From contig NC_061816.1 in assembly GCF_021462225.1 (NCBI RefSeq), forward strand, positions 12,549,390-12,613,389: a DNA stretch of 64,000 bases. Direction: 5' to 3'. Source of the DNA: Girardinichthys multiradiatus. Taxonomy: Eukaryota; Chordata; Actinopteri; Cyprinodontiformes; Goodeidae. Positions 21,009-33,200 of this stretch are shown here, in pieces; within the stretch, counting starts at the first letter, position 1, and each line of letters starts with the position of its first letter. Both the position numbers and the translations under genes were made by a program. Below the pieces are notes generated by a model. That model was not told the DNA's origin. It did not search any database and saw only the letters and a list, made by a program, of their open reading frames with translations.

Positions 21009-21745
21009 CACTCTCCCTTTCCCCCACACCCCCCCTTTTTTTGCTGACAGGACACTTGTAACTTGTAACTCTATGCGTTACATTAACGCTCAGCTTGGAC
21101 TCCTGCTTTACTTGCACTGCTTTACTTGCACAATGATCACCTGCACTGTTGTATTGCTCTTGCATCTTATACTGCTCTATATTTACTCTCACTCACTTAA
21201 AACTGTGCACATATATTTATATTATATTGTAGATATGTTTATACTGTTTAATTTGTACTGTATTGCACTGACTACGCCAAAACAAATTCCTTGTATGTCC
21301 AAAAACGTACTTGGCAATAAAGCTTTTCTGATTCTGATTCTGATTCTGAGAAGAATTTGTTACTGCCCATTAACCTCAGAGAGGTTATAAAGCAATTTCC
21401 AAACAATCTGAAGACCATCATTCTACAGTGGGAAAGATTATTCACTTAACAGAAAACATTAACGATAGTGCCTAATCTTACTGCAAGTGGACTTCCCAGC
21501 TAATTTTACCCAATGTTAGAATGATTAGTTGTGTCTACATATCTGACCATGATACACAATGCAATATTTGACAGATCTCTTCCGACAAAATTGTTTTATC
21601 AGCAGAAGACTCAAGGTGTTGCAATGGTCTGCTCAAAGTCCAGATCTCAAACTGAAAATATGTATTGGGACTTCTACAAATTGATGCAATAAAACAACTG
21701 CCCACAATCCACAAAGACTCACTAAACTGAGGCAATGTCTTGCTT

Positions 21746-21895
21746 CAGTTCAGTGAAATTCAGAAAAGTAAGATTTAGAAATTAATTAATTTGTTTTCTG
21801 GTATTGATGGTTTGTTTGTTCTCGAGTCATGAGATGAACCCAGGGCTTAATGTATTCAAACCACCTGTTAACATACCCCTAATACGCACCATATG
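21746..21895. other. Unassigned DNA
   Basis: Nothing recognisable. Confidence 0.4.
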
Positions 21896-22130
21896 CCCCG
21901 TTTCCACGAGCTCCACTTAGCCCGGCTCCATTCAGCCCGCCTTAAGAGCATTTCCATTAATTCTTTTTCCATACCGGTACCTACTTTGTGACGTGAACTG
22001 ATTGCTGTTCACTGATTGGCCATGGGACCAGGAGAAATGAGAAGGTTCTTGTAGGTATTGCAGGAAAAAGTTAAGAAAACTCAAGAGCGACTACAATATT
22101 AAGGACCAAAACGGCTGTAGCGGGTCAAAC
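21896..22130. repeat. Possible fish MITE fragment
   Basis: The stretch 'ccccgtttccacgagctcca', 'gcatttccattaatt' and 'taccggtacctactttgtga' resembles a dispersed fish repeat whose copies begin with a 'ttccac' motif and contain 'accggt' blocks. I cannot find both ends or a target duplication, so class and limits are uncertain. Confidence 0.35.
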
Positions 22131-25100
22131 CAAAATATAATTTTACTATTTACAAATCATAAACCTTGCCTGAAGGCTGAAAAAGAAGAAAAAGGACACA
22201 TCAGCTTTCTAAGTTACACAGGTGGCGCATGTTGTCTTTAATAACATCCTAAACCAGCTGATTTTATGTGTGATCAGTAAGGAGAGTAAGACATAATATT
22301 GGTTGCATTCCACAATTCCACCTCTATGTTACAAAACTCTACACAGTGTTGCTTTAGATCGTGTGCATCATGTCTGATCAATTAGAAAATACTTCACACA
22401 CACAATGACAAATTTTCAGAGTGTTCCTGTAATTATCACACAAATCATTCAATTATTCAGCGTTAAATGATTTAGGTGTCTCATATCTTAACAGATGACT
22501 CATTAGGCATAGTGTTTTAATTGGTCTAATTTAATTGCAATATACCATAAAATTAAACTCCATTACAGACAAGAATCATGCAAACTACACATATTTATAT
22601 GTATTTTAGTAGGACCTACTATACACTCAGTCCCTCTGCACGTTTGCTGAGTATGTATTCAGGAAACAACATTGTGGCAGGCAATGAAAATTACTTTCTT
22701 CTCATAAGAAGCTAAAATTATAAAACACCTGTCTTTTGGAGCCAAACTTTACATAACCTGATTTACTGGTACACACTTACATATAGTGAGCAGCATCATT
22801 TATCAGCCTGATAAATGAGTGTCATATGTTCTTCACAGCGACTTCATGGCTCAAATGGCTGATTCTTTCCAGTAGCAACTGCTTAATGAGATGTAGTGGG
22901 TATAACCAGCCCCTACAGGTTCCAGAAAGGTAATTAAGATCTTTGTGTTCAGTATGTAACAGGAACAAAACATGCTTCAGCTTCTAATGATAAGCTGTTG
23001 AGTGAAGAAGTGACAATTCCTCTTGCAAGCTGTTAATAAGCTAGACTCAGACAGGAATTAAGGCCAAAAATAAGAAGAAATACGGAGTTTACAGTGAGAC
23101 CACCGGTGCCTCTGCCAGCATGCACACCCCAGAGAGCAATTCAAGAAATTAATAGTAACAAGGTCAGCACATAGATACACAGAACTACTTCCACCTCCCA
23201 GGATTTATTACAGTAATGCCTTTAGACAACTAGACTTCTTTCTCCAATATTCGCTTGTGTACCCCTGTTCTTAAATACTCGGGGATTCACAGTCGTTTAA
23301 CATGAAGTGTTTAGTTCTTCATAAAAACAACATAGTATTCTCTCTTCTATTTTTCATACCAGTATCACCCGTTACGTGTTCTTTTCCATGCACAAACCGA
23401 CCTCCCTATTTGTTATCAAGTCAGAGGTTAGAATAGATGACACAGCTGCACTATAGAAACAAGATAAACAGCTACTGGGATTTGGTCTGATTCCACTGTA
23501 GAGCAGAGGTGACTGACAACTTGTAAGATCCATCCTGAGTGCATGCTAATGGGGGCTTGGAATATGGCAAAGAAATGAATTGGGTCTCCTAGGGCTCATG
23601 TTTTTTTGTGGTGAATTGCTTTGAACTATTCTTAAAAGAAAATCCCTGTAGTCGTGCCAAAAATATGCGCTATGGCATCAGTGGGTATCTTTTAGATGTA
23701 GCATAGCAGTAACCCCGAATGTTTGTTTTGATCAACTATTTAACTATATTTCATGGCCAAAAACAAATCCAATCAACCAATATGTCCAGCACTCTAGTAA
23801 ATATCCTTAGCCACCCTCATTTCTGTATATTTAGTGTCAAAGGAGCAAGTCTGCTGGAATGTCTAAAAGATGAAAATGAGTTTTTGAAGAACTTTTAGAA
23901 GAATTTCTATGGACAATTTTACCAATTTGAAGTCTGAATTTGACCGTTTTTCAAACAAAACTGGTTCATCCCTTGGAACTACACAATTTTCATAATTCCC
24001 AATTCATAATTCATAACACAGTATTTATCTTGCAAACAAAAGAAAAATATGAATACAGAAACAAACATGGGACAACCCATGGATGGAAAAGCAGCAAATT
24101 TGAAAGAAAATGTAAACAGAAATAAGAATTGGTTTAAATGTTTTGTACATTATTGTACATCTGTGGTGGTTTTGTAAGGCCAGATTTCTTTAATTTCATA
24201 CTTTGGACTGGGAATTATGTCATCCAACCTAATCCTGTTCCAGTTGCAAAACCAGTGTGATGTCGCTCATTGTTATGCACAGTTAGTTACTTTTAGACAT
24301 GGAACATGAAACAGGTAGAGCTAGCAGGGACATAAATGAAAACAACATTCAAGTTAAAGGAATAAAATGAAGTCCATAGCCACAGTCTGCCATAAAAAGT
24401 CCCTACGTGCCCACAGAGACTTACAGAATAAAAAAAAAGCCCTTGACTAACTTTTACCTAAGTGGTAAAAACAAAAACCTGATACTTAGACTTAGACTTG
24501 AGCTCTAAACACTCTAGACTTGACTCAGGCTCTAGGTCTGACACTCAAGTTCCATAAACAATATTTATAAGACGTAAAAGTAACATGGTAAGTGTAGATC
24601 GTTACCTAAACCCCTTTGAGCTACAGCACGGCATAAAGAATACAGAGCACTTGTTGTCATGGTAACGTTTGTCTCAATGGCTTCTCTGTAATGTTTCTCG
24701 ACCGCACATGCCAGTAAAAGTTCAAGGCAGCTTTCAAGTTCATCTGTGTTTAACACTACAAAATCAAGCAAGCATTAACAGTATAAGCACACCACAGACT
24801 GTAGCTCTAATAAAGATCTGCATATTTCTCTGTTAAATGGTGTGTTTCATTTGTAAACCAAGAATGTTCACGGATCATGTGTTATTAATGATTTATAATA
24901 ACTAATTTGGAATAATAATCTTAGAACAAAAACTTCTCTCAAACTGTATTAAATGACTTTGGACTGTTACAGAACAAAATAAATGGAACATCTAAGTTCT
25001 TATTCTCTCACTATAAAGACGTCATGAACAAGACGCTTTGGTTCTATTTGTTTTATTCAGACATTTGACATAAGCCTGTGCTATTTCTTTCTACTACTTT

Positions 25101-25289
25101 TTTTTTAAATGGCTGCATACTTGTGATTCAAGTGGGCATATACAGTATGACTTATTAATTTTCAATAACTGAGAGAAGTCTTTGTCCATGTTGAATTAGA
25201 AAAACAAACATGTAAATGGTTATGTGACTAATTAAGCCTGGGGATATAATAGTTGATTGGATTTCAGAAACTAAAGCAAGTTCATGTTT
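22131..25289. other. Unassigned AT-rich DNA
   Basis: No gene. A minus-strand open frame at 24,565-24,771 looks slightly protein-like but has poor splice context. Degenerate 'acttgag' words appear at 24,480-24,550, related to the repeat at 25,290. Confidence 0.4.
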
Positions 25290-25600
25290 TAGACAGACTG
25301 GATGGATACTTGAGATGCCTTAAATACTTGACTTGGAGTGAAAGACTTGAGACTTGGTTTGTTGTTCAAAGATTTTGAAATTAATTCAGACATGCCCCTC
25401 AATATGGACTTATTCATCAAATACTTGACTTGGACTTTCCCCTTAAAGACTTGGAATTTTGCTTGAATCCTCTTCACCCCAAAGACTTGGGACTTGACAA
25501 GGACTTGGACCTAAAAGACTTGAGATTTGACTGTTACTTGTTTCTTAAAGACTTGAAACTTGACATTTTTATTGGAAAAAAAAAGACTTTATTGGAAAGA
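25290..25600. repeat. Degenerate AGACTTG minisatellite-like repeat
   Basis: About 300 bp rich in imperfect copies of 'aaagacttgggacttgac'-type words (for example at 25,315, 25,345, 25,447, 25,490, 25,517 and 25,545). In one frame they spell KDL-rich peptide by chance. Similar words are seen about 0.8 kb upstream. Looks like an old tandem or dispersed simple repeat known in fish. Confidence 0.6.
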
Positions 25601-28519
25601 AATTACTCAAACATTTCTGTTTGAAAGCAATGCTGAACTTTGGTATTACAATATCTTCTACTGTATCTTCAATGGTTGCCATCCCTGGGAAAATAAGGCT
25701 GCCTTAAGAGAATGCTCAACTGTCCATGATGGTAAATCCTTTTGACTTTCTGTCAAGTAAAACCTTTCTGAGGTTAAAGATGACCCATTATTTAGGAGCC
25801 AACCATTTAAAAATAATTTCCATGGTCTCTGCTGTTAACAACAAAGCATAAGCATTCTCTCTATTTCATGCGTTCAAACAATGTATACTAACAGAGCTTG
25901 CAGAACTATTTTGCAGATTGAATTAGATTCAGAACCAACTGCAAATAAGCAGTTTATTATTGTAGTTATCCAAAGTCCTGGCTACTTCAAACCTGAGACC
26001 TTTTCTTAACAAACTCAATTGTTTTTGCCCAAGGGTGGAAAAGTCCTTCAGGCATATCCCTGAACCTCCTTATCACTCTTCTTAGCCTCACAAACCAGGC
26101 CTTATCTCCTCCAGGACAGTAATTAACAGGAATTATACAGCACTCCTATCTGCTGAGCCCACCTCGTTGCGGTGAGAGTCCTTTCCTTTTTAAAGCCTGT
26201 CTAGTGAAGATTACCTTCAGAGAGGGGATCCTCAATCACGAACTACCACACAACTGTTGTGCTCTTGAGCTAAGCTTAGCCACAGAGATATACACTTGTG
26301 GAGATAAAGGCCAAGTTGGGAGGAAGAATGAGATCCAGCGACGTCTTGTACTTTGTGTTAATCCACAAATATATCAACAACTCCCACCTTGTTTGTCATA
26401 AGTGATGCATCTCCAAAAATGTGTGTTACATAAGCAGTTGTGATTTAGACATTGACGTGATAGTTGCTCTGTCCGTAGATCTGACTGTTAAAAAGATTAT
26501 TTTAGGTAAGTGGGTGGTTTGGGAGCTGGGTAATCGATCAGTTTCAGAAACTTTACCAGCCTCCATTGTTAATTTACGTATAATTTATTTTTAAAGTCAT
26601 ACATGCCAAAAAGAAGAAAAAAAAAATCAATATGAAGGTGTCCTGAAGAGATTTCTTCTTTTCTGTGTTTTTATGAGGCTGCACATTCTAAATGTTTAAC
26701 AGGATCCTTGAGAAAAGCCTCCTCTCTACTTCTGTTTCCGTGGCAACTGGCATGCATTGGAAATGATGACATCTCCTGATCGCCCACTTACTTTGCACTA
26801 AAAATCCTCTCCCAGTGAACTTCACCAATACCATTTAAGTCACAGAAAGAGGACACCACAAAGGAGAAGGTTTATTCACTCAACCTGTAAAATACTTGTG
26901 AAACCTGGGACACTAAGTGCTGGTTACCTCTGAAATTAAGGAAAACCATCAGCTTCTAACTTTGTTTAATGAGAAAACAAGCCTAACAAGGTCCATATAT
27001 GCATGGTGATCTGTGTGCCTTTGGTGCTATGCGTAAGTCTTATATATATGAATCAGGCTTCCAGGATAAATCATTATCTAATAAAGCCTTGCCGAAAACT
27101 TGTGGAACTCTTTTGTTATTCAGACATTCTAGTTAAACGTTTTTGTCTAACAGTGTGACCATTCGCACACTTTCACTTTCCGTCTTAATTAACATAGACA
27201 GGGAGCCAGACAGACCCAAAGGGGCAAAACCTGAGGCAAGACCAGTTGCTGTCACCTTGTTATGGGTTCAGATGAGGCCCTCTTGACACAGGGGAGAGGG
27301 GAAATGAATTCATGAAGCCAGCCACAAGTACTCCCACTTTGCCTCTCTTTCCTTTCCTTCCACTACTCCACCTACACAGCCTTGTTTAAACTGCTGGTCC
27401 TGCTCAACATATTGAACATAATCATTCTGCATCCAGCAACCAAGCACCAAATGAATTTTGCTTCATTGAAACCACAAACACAGCCTCAATGATGAAAAAA
27501 ATAACACATTCCTGCAGTGACCATCAAAATCTATTCATCGTCAACCACAACTAATTACCTGCTGGGTTTTGTTTGTAAGTGTTTGTAGCTCAACAATAAA
27601 TATGCAATTGAACAGTATTTGGTGAAGCCAATACCATCAAGGCACCCATGGCAGCAATCACTAAAGTGATATTACCTTCGACAGCAAAAGAACTGCAGAG
27701 GCCAGAGAGCTGGATGTCGTATATGTGTGCAAGAGCTGGACATTGTGCTGTCAACCCAATTAGGCTGCTTGGGCACAAACTGACTGCATTCTGTTGGCTT
27801 GAAAGAGGTCAGGGAACGTATAAGACAGAGGCATTTTGCCAGCTCGCCAACACAGAGACTGATGATGTTTGGAGAGAGACTGAAAGGCAAGAAGGTATTT
27901 TTAAGCTTAGGTCATCAGGAGTGGATATGCAATTTAAAACTCTGCCGGAAAGTCTACAAGTATTTTTTAAAATGAATAGGAAACACTAGCAGCAATAAAC
28001 ATGTTAAAACAGTTACTTCCTCTAAGAAAGATGTGGACCAAAATAGACACATTTTGATGTCTCATTTTTCTGATTAGACATTCAACACACCCATTTATTT
28101 GTGTAATCCAATTATTGGGTCATTCTCCATTCTGCATATTTCTCCATTTCCCTTATCCCACACTCAATAATCCTTAACCCTCATGAGCCTGTCTGTGATT
28201 CCATGTATGCCCAGAGGGTAGTTGACCCCCTGAATAATGCACTCAGATCAATTCTACACACTCTGCACAGGCATGCAAATCTGCAATTCACCAATGTGTC
28301 TACATGTTCAATACCTCAAACAACAAAGGTGTGTGTGTCTTGAATGCTCAATGAATATATGATAAGAAAACGTAAACATTCATTGCAAAAGGCTGCATTT
28401 GGGAAAAAAATTTGATACTTGACACATCTATAATGCCTTGCTGAAAGACTCATGGAACCCTAACTTCTTTAGCATCTATTACAACCACTAAATTTTCCTG
28501 TATTTTAATCAAAATTTCA
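25601..28519. other. Unassigned DNA
   Basis: No transposon or gene recognised. Open frames at 26,204 and 27,648 have neither splice context nor family resemblance. Confidence 0.4.
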
Positions 28520-29420
28520 TGTTCTAAACCAACACATAGTGCATGATGGTGAGTGAAAGGAAAATGTTAATTAAAAAAGATCGGAACCACCTTTGGCTGC
28601 AAATAGAGCTACACATCTTTTGGGTAATGTCTGCACCAGCTTTGCTCTTGTAGAAGAATTTCCATTCTTTGTGGAAAGTAAGATTGGATAGAGAGAATCT
28701 GTGAGCAATTACTATCAGTTCTGGATTTTGACTAGGCCAATATAACAAACATGTCTTGATCTAAGCCATTCCATTGTAGTTTAGGGCTGTTGTTCTGTGG
28801 AAGGTGAAAAACTGTCTCAGTCTCAAGTACAGTATTTTGAGACCTCCCATATTTCACCAATGGGTTACAGGCCAAAAGGTTCATTTTAAGCCTCAGTAAA
28901 CCAAAGCACTTTCTTCTAGATGTGTGGTCTGCCCAGTGCAAATGGGGCTCCTTTAGGCTTTCTTTTAACAAAGGATTTCTTCTTGCCTGATTCCGATTAA
29001 TACTTTTATTACCCCTCTTGATAGTTTTAGTAGATGCCTATGTCAAGTAAGGCATTCTAATATCATGATACCAACACCATACTTCACCATAGGGATTGTA
29101 TTCATGGTGATATGCAGTGCCAATTTTCCAACACTGATAACATTTTGCATAGAAGCAAATAGGTAGAGGTAGGTTTTAGAGGTATAATAGGGGGAATGAG
29201 TTTTGATGCATGCCAAACCTTTTGTAATTCCCAGGTATCTGACAAAAAAAAAAAAAAAAGAAATTAATATTGGACCTTTTTTCTTTTACTACTCAATCGC
29301 ATCCGGCTATGTGTTAGTCTATCACAGAAACTCCTATTAAAAACTTTGAAGTTTGCAGTTGTAACTTTACAAAATGCGGAAAGGTTCAAGAAGTATGAAC
29401 TTCTAAAAAGCACTGTATGT
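28520..29420 (-). mobile_element. Tc1-D relic
   Basis: The plus strand carries reverse-complement pieces of the same family as 55,025-56,320: 'gaaccacctttggctgcaaa', 'accagctttgct', 'ggattttgactaggccaat', 'gatctaagccattccattgt', 'ggctttcttttaacaa', and at the right end 'gttagtctatcacagaaac' and 'tgcggaaaggttcaag', ending 'gcactgtatg' near 29,418. Some blocks are missing or rearranged between 29,000 and 29,260. A 16-A run lies at 29,244-29,259. Non-functional. Confidence 0.65.
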
Positions 29421-31440
29421 GTTAGAATACATGATGTGTGTTGCTTGCTTGTTTTTTGCATCACACACTGCAGCGATTTCCTTAGTTCCCGTTTCTCTGA
29501 TGTGTAGCCATGTCCTAGAATCATTTAAACTAGCCTAGAGAGGAATACTATATAATCAGTTTTTCCCCGAGCCATTTAAAGGGTTAATTCTTCTGACTTT
29601 TAACTGCAGCGTTAGCTCACATGCAAAAATTAGGATGCATTAACACTCAAATGTAGATGTTGACATTGCATGTTCAATGTACATCTCAAATGCTAGGATC
29701 AGAGTTTCATAGTATGAAATATTTCCTAATCCTTCTTCTGCCCCTCTGCACTAAATTGTAAAAGAAATGCTGGATCTGCTTCCCCTGGCACATTTGCAAT
29801 GGTTCTGTGACAGTGTAATACCAAAGTCATTTACTCGGGTCCATTTTGCTTCTGATATGAAATGCAAAGATGTTGTTTTCTCAATTTGTTTGATGTACCT
29901 GAGCCGTGTAGATGAGGTCGTCATTTAAATTTTGCGGCTCACATGAAATGGTTACACAAGCCTTTGACTTGAATAAGTTATACAGAGTCACATTATAGAA
30001 ATGTTCAGTTTTCCCTGCACGTAGAGGCTGTGGCTCTTTGTGTTGAGACTGTGGTACCCTGGTGTCCTTCACAGCATTCAGCATGGCATGTCCTAGTGAA
30101 GTGGTTACATCTAGTCTTGAGATGGAAAGGAAAAAAAAAGTGAATGGTTCATGCTTACCTCCGGGTAGAAACGATTCTAGTGCCAAATAGTTTCTTTTCA
30201 AAGCTAATCTTTTATTTGCATATTAAAAGCAATGAAAGACGCATACAGAACCATAATCCGGAGCTGTCCTTGTGTTTCTTTCAGACCAAGCACTTGGTAT
30301 ACAAAAAAGCAACAGAAAGCTTCAGAGAGCTTTGAGAACAGCAAAATAAGGCCTTTTTCATTCTTATATCACACTCTTTTAAAACCACTGAGGGTGGCAT
30401 ACACATTAAACATTGCTATCAGGCCACATTTGAATTTCAATGTGAAGCAAAAGAAAACTGTTGAAATTGGATTAGGATGTTTTATTCTGAAACCGAACAG
30501 GAGCACTCCAGACCTGGAACTGGGGCAAATTAATTGTCAAAAATTTAAATTAATTAAGCATAAACTATTACGCTTTGTTTAGGATTTTCAGTTGCGCTAT
30601 ATGTTTACCGATTAAGCCAAAAGCAAACCAGCTTCGGATTAATAGTAAAGGCCTTTGCTTGCAGCCCCTTACAAGGAATTGTTTTTACAGGTGTGAGAAA
30701 AACCTGTTGCGGAAGGAGCGTTAAGTATTTATTATGTCTCCATCTTTTGATTCGTTAATAGAAGACTGAAGCACCTCCACAACTCATCAGGATCTAAGTG
30801 AATAAAAACACCAGTGACAACTAGCAGACTTCATGATAAAACTATGGTCTTCATTACACAAGCTCAGAGGGTAACATTTCAAGAACCCAACTTGAATGGC
30901 TGCCTCAAAATTGCTTTTGTATGCTGAATTTATTTTAAGTGGTTGTGATTTCAGATTACAAGGAAAACGTCTATGTGAGGTTAAATACGAAAGGAGCTTG
31001 TTCATTAGTCAAAGCTTTTCAAGAGAGCAGGGGTTTTTAATTCTATTTTGGAGACTGAGATTCCATTTGAAGGTGATTGGGAGTGTGGAAATGTGGAATA
31101 TGGTGCTACTTGGCTACTGGTAGAATACTAGACATTACAATTGAGTCCTTCAATTGCCATTGGATTGGTACTGCCCATAAAATACCCTTTGTAGGACAAT
31201 AACAACCTCAATCATTTTTTGGTAGTTTGGCTGGAGGTCTAGTAAAATTTTTCTAATTGGAGTGATTTTCAGTTGCTGTTAGCATGCAACTGTCTAGTAA
31301 AGTAGGTTTTAAGCTGAGCTCCACATGTAAAGCTTGCTGTATTTATGTTTGGGGATCTTATTTTGAAGTAAGAGAGGAAGTAGTTCTTGAACAGCTTTAT
31401 TGTGATGACAGAATTGTTGAGCATGCACAGTTTCTTGTTA
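29421..31440. other. Repeat-poor DNA
   Basis: No transposon recognised. Contains a weak minus-strand exon-like segment (29,899-30,115). The 30,590-30,720 part is complex sequence that might be conserved. Confidence 0.4.
29899..30115 (-). CDS. Weak candidate internal exon (minus strand)
   Basis: On the minus strand a long pyrimidine tract ends 'ccatctcaag|A' at 30,116 and the segment ends 'ggctcag|GTACAT' at 29,898. The 217-bp interval is open in one frame (one base, then 72 codons). It includes TEHFYNVTLYNLFKSKACVT and ISCEPQNLNDDLIYTAQ, which look plausibly protein-like. I do not recognise a family. Its start phase does not match the donor phase of the 48.7-kb candidate, so they could not be directly joined. 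An open frame of this size can occur by chance. Confidence 0.22.
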
Positions 31441-31444
31441 GCTC

Positions 31445-32860
31445 TTTAACACTGTTACATTACGAATAAAAAAAAAGACGTCAATAGTACTAAACTGATT
31501 ATTTGACAGCGTTTTAGTTACTTAGAAGGAAAACAAAGCAAAACAGTAACACAGTGAGTGACAAGATGCAAAAAATTTGTAAACACTGTGGTAGTACTAG
31601 ATAAGTATTGGCATCTGCTTTGAAGCTTCCTATTAGCACTAAGCCAAAGGGCTATTTAAGCCCCCTGTTGTAAATAAGAAGCCTACGCAACTTTTAAATA
31701 GTTTATCTGGCAAAAGTTTGGTTACTTGGAAACTTTTACAAAGTGAACAAAAAGACATGAATAGTTTGTAAACACTGAGAATACAGTGACTGGCTAACTG
31801 TTAGAAACTAACCTCTCAAAACTTAGTATCTGATTCGTAGCCTATCACAGCTAAACTAAAACATTTTAACACTATTACATTAGCAATGAAGAACCTTTAA
31901 CGAAATGTTTATCCAAAAGCGTTTTGAGTAATCAGAAACGCTTTTGAGTAATCAGTAAAAAAAGGAAGCAGTGCCGAAGTGAAAGAAGTGATTCGAAGCA
32001 CTGTAAGAGGGCAGGTCAACAGTTATCTGCTAATGACACAAAACCTGGCATCTCTATCAACATAGTCTGTTGATATTTTACTTATTTGTATAGAAACTAC
32101 CACAAGAGAAAAAAAAAATCAAATGCAACCAATACACTCCTGCTAAAACTGAAGGATAACTAAGAAATAATGTTTTTTCCAGTTGATGACAGTGTTGTTG
32201 TGCAGTTAAACTTTCACCAAAAACATGGAGTGAGGAAGAGTGAAAGGATGAGATTTTCAGCAGCTGCTATGGAAAACTGAGCTCTGACGTGCAGATTGGA
32301 GGGACAATGCTTATCTAAACTGCAGCAGCTCCACCTGCCAACAGTGCAACCTGCTACAAACAATAAAACATTCAGTCTCCCTCACCTGCAGCACTGTTAC
32401 TTGAAATAACTTATTTGAGCTAAAAATAACACATGGATGTGCACGAAGTCTAGTGGAAGGTTTAAAAACAATTCAGATATGAACATATTTAACCTTGCTA
32501 CATAAAACATCCGGTACCATCGAGTTTTATCAAAACATAACTTTAACTCACAAGTAAAACCCTGACTTTCTGCAGCGTTTTATGTGGGTGTTGCACTTGA
32601 ATAGATAACATGGTGTTCAGTAAATAAAACAGTTATATCACAAGCAATCATTTGCCACTGTGGCAAATAGCAGCCCAACTGAGCACCAGCAAGATCCTGG
32701 CTTTAGAGCTTTCCATCAACTAGTTTGTTCTTTTTAAACACTTTTACAAACGCTGACGCTTTTACGACTTAAATCATTTATTTGGCAGCATTTTGGGGAA
32801 AAAGTGACAGACAAAATACGAATGAAGCACTGTGAGAACTATTGGCGACATTCCGGTCTC
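31445..32860. repeat. Cluster of degenerate local repeats
   Basis: 'tttaacactgttacatta' at about 31,445 recurs as 'tttaacactattacatta' about 420 bp later (31,864). Between and after these, diverged copies of a unit with 'ttatttgacagcgttttagt ... gtaaacactgtg' appear near 31,490, 31,700, 31,905 and 32,775. A perfect-looking small duplication (gYtttTgagtaatcag) sits at 31,918-31,955. Looks like an old local duplication; no coding capacity and no known family. Confidence 0.5.
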
Positions 32861-33200
32861 ATCTGTTTTCTGAGCAGATGGAGACCAGAAAATAGCCCTT
32901 CAGCGCTAACCTTAAGGTCTATTTTGCAGTCTTTTGAGTCTGGACTGAAATACTTGAACTAATTAATGATATAATTGAAACTGGAAAAAGGTACATTGAT
33001 TACAGTGTTTAAAATAGAGTTTGAGATTTGGGAACCCACTACTCCATATGTACAAACAAGAAATTAGATTTTCTTAAAATCGTACATTGACTCATCTTAC
33101 ATGCTGGATGAGTCATTATACCCTTAGCATGTTGTTTAAGACAGGCTAGTCTACAGTCAAAAACAGTTGTTCTGCACTGCTATTCTCTTTTTCACTTGTA
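32861..33200. other. Unassigned DNA
   Basis: Nothing recognisable between the repeat cluster and Tc1 copy 2. Confidence 0.4.

Larger units (their letters stand above)
20251..21347 (+). mobile_element. L2/CR1-type LINE, 5'-truncated, copy 1
   Basis: A 1097-bp 3' fragment of a fish L2/CR1-group LINE. It carries the C-terminal part of the reverse transcriptase ORF, a 3' UTR and the tail 'ttggcaataaagcttttctg' followed by ATTCTG repeats (21,327-21,347). The pentamer gagaa at 20,246-20,250 and 21,348-21,352 is the likely target duplication. The 5' end carries an unusual inverted repeat. Copy 2 lies at 59,470. Confidence 0.82.
20110..21745 (+). mobile_element. Tc1-E relic, split by an L2-type LINE
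   Basis: Left part: 'gtcatgggggaaaagaact' near 20,120 (TIR side), then 'ccaagatggaaagacaacag' leading into the transposase DNA-binding region. Right part, after the LINE: 'gttataaagcaatttccaaa', 'gaccatcattctacagtg', 'agattattcactt', then after an internal deletion 'aaggtgttgcaatggtctg' and 'tcaaagtccagatctcaa' from the catalytic end. Left and right parts join into one continuous Tc1 order when the LINE is removed. Heavily decayed. Confidence 0.65.

Noticed and set aside
24565..24771. Minus-strand frame with ELESCLELLLACAVEKHYRE-like peptide
   Set aside because: Reads a little like protein, but the acceptor and donor are weak and related simple-repeat words flank it; kept out as a gene.
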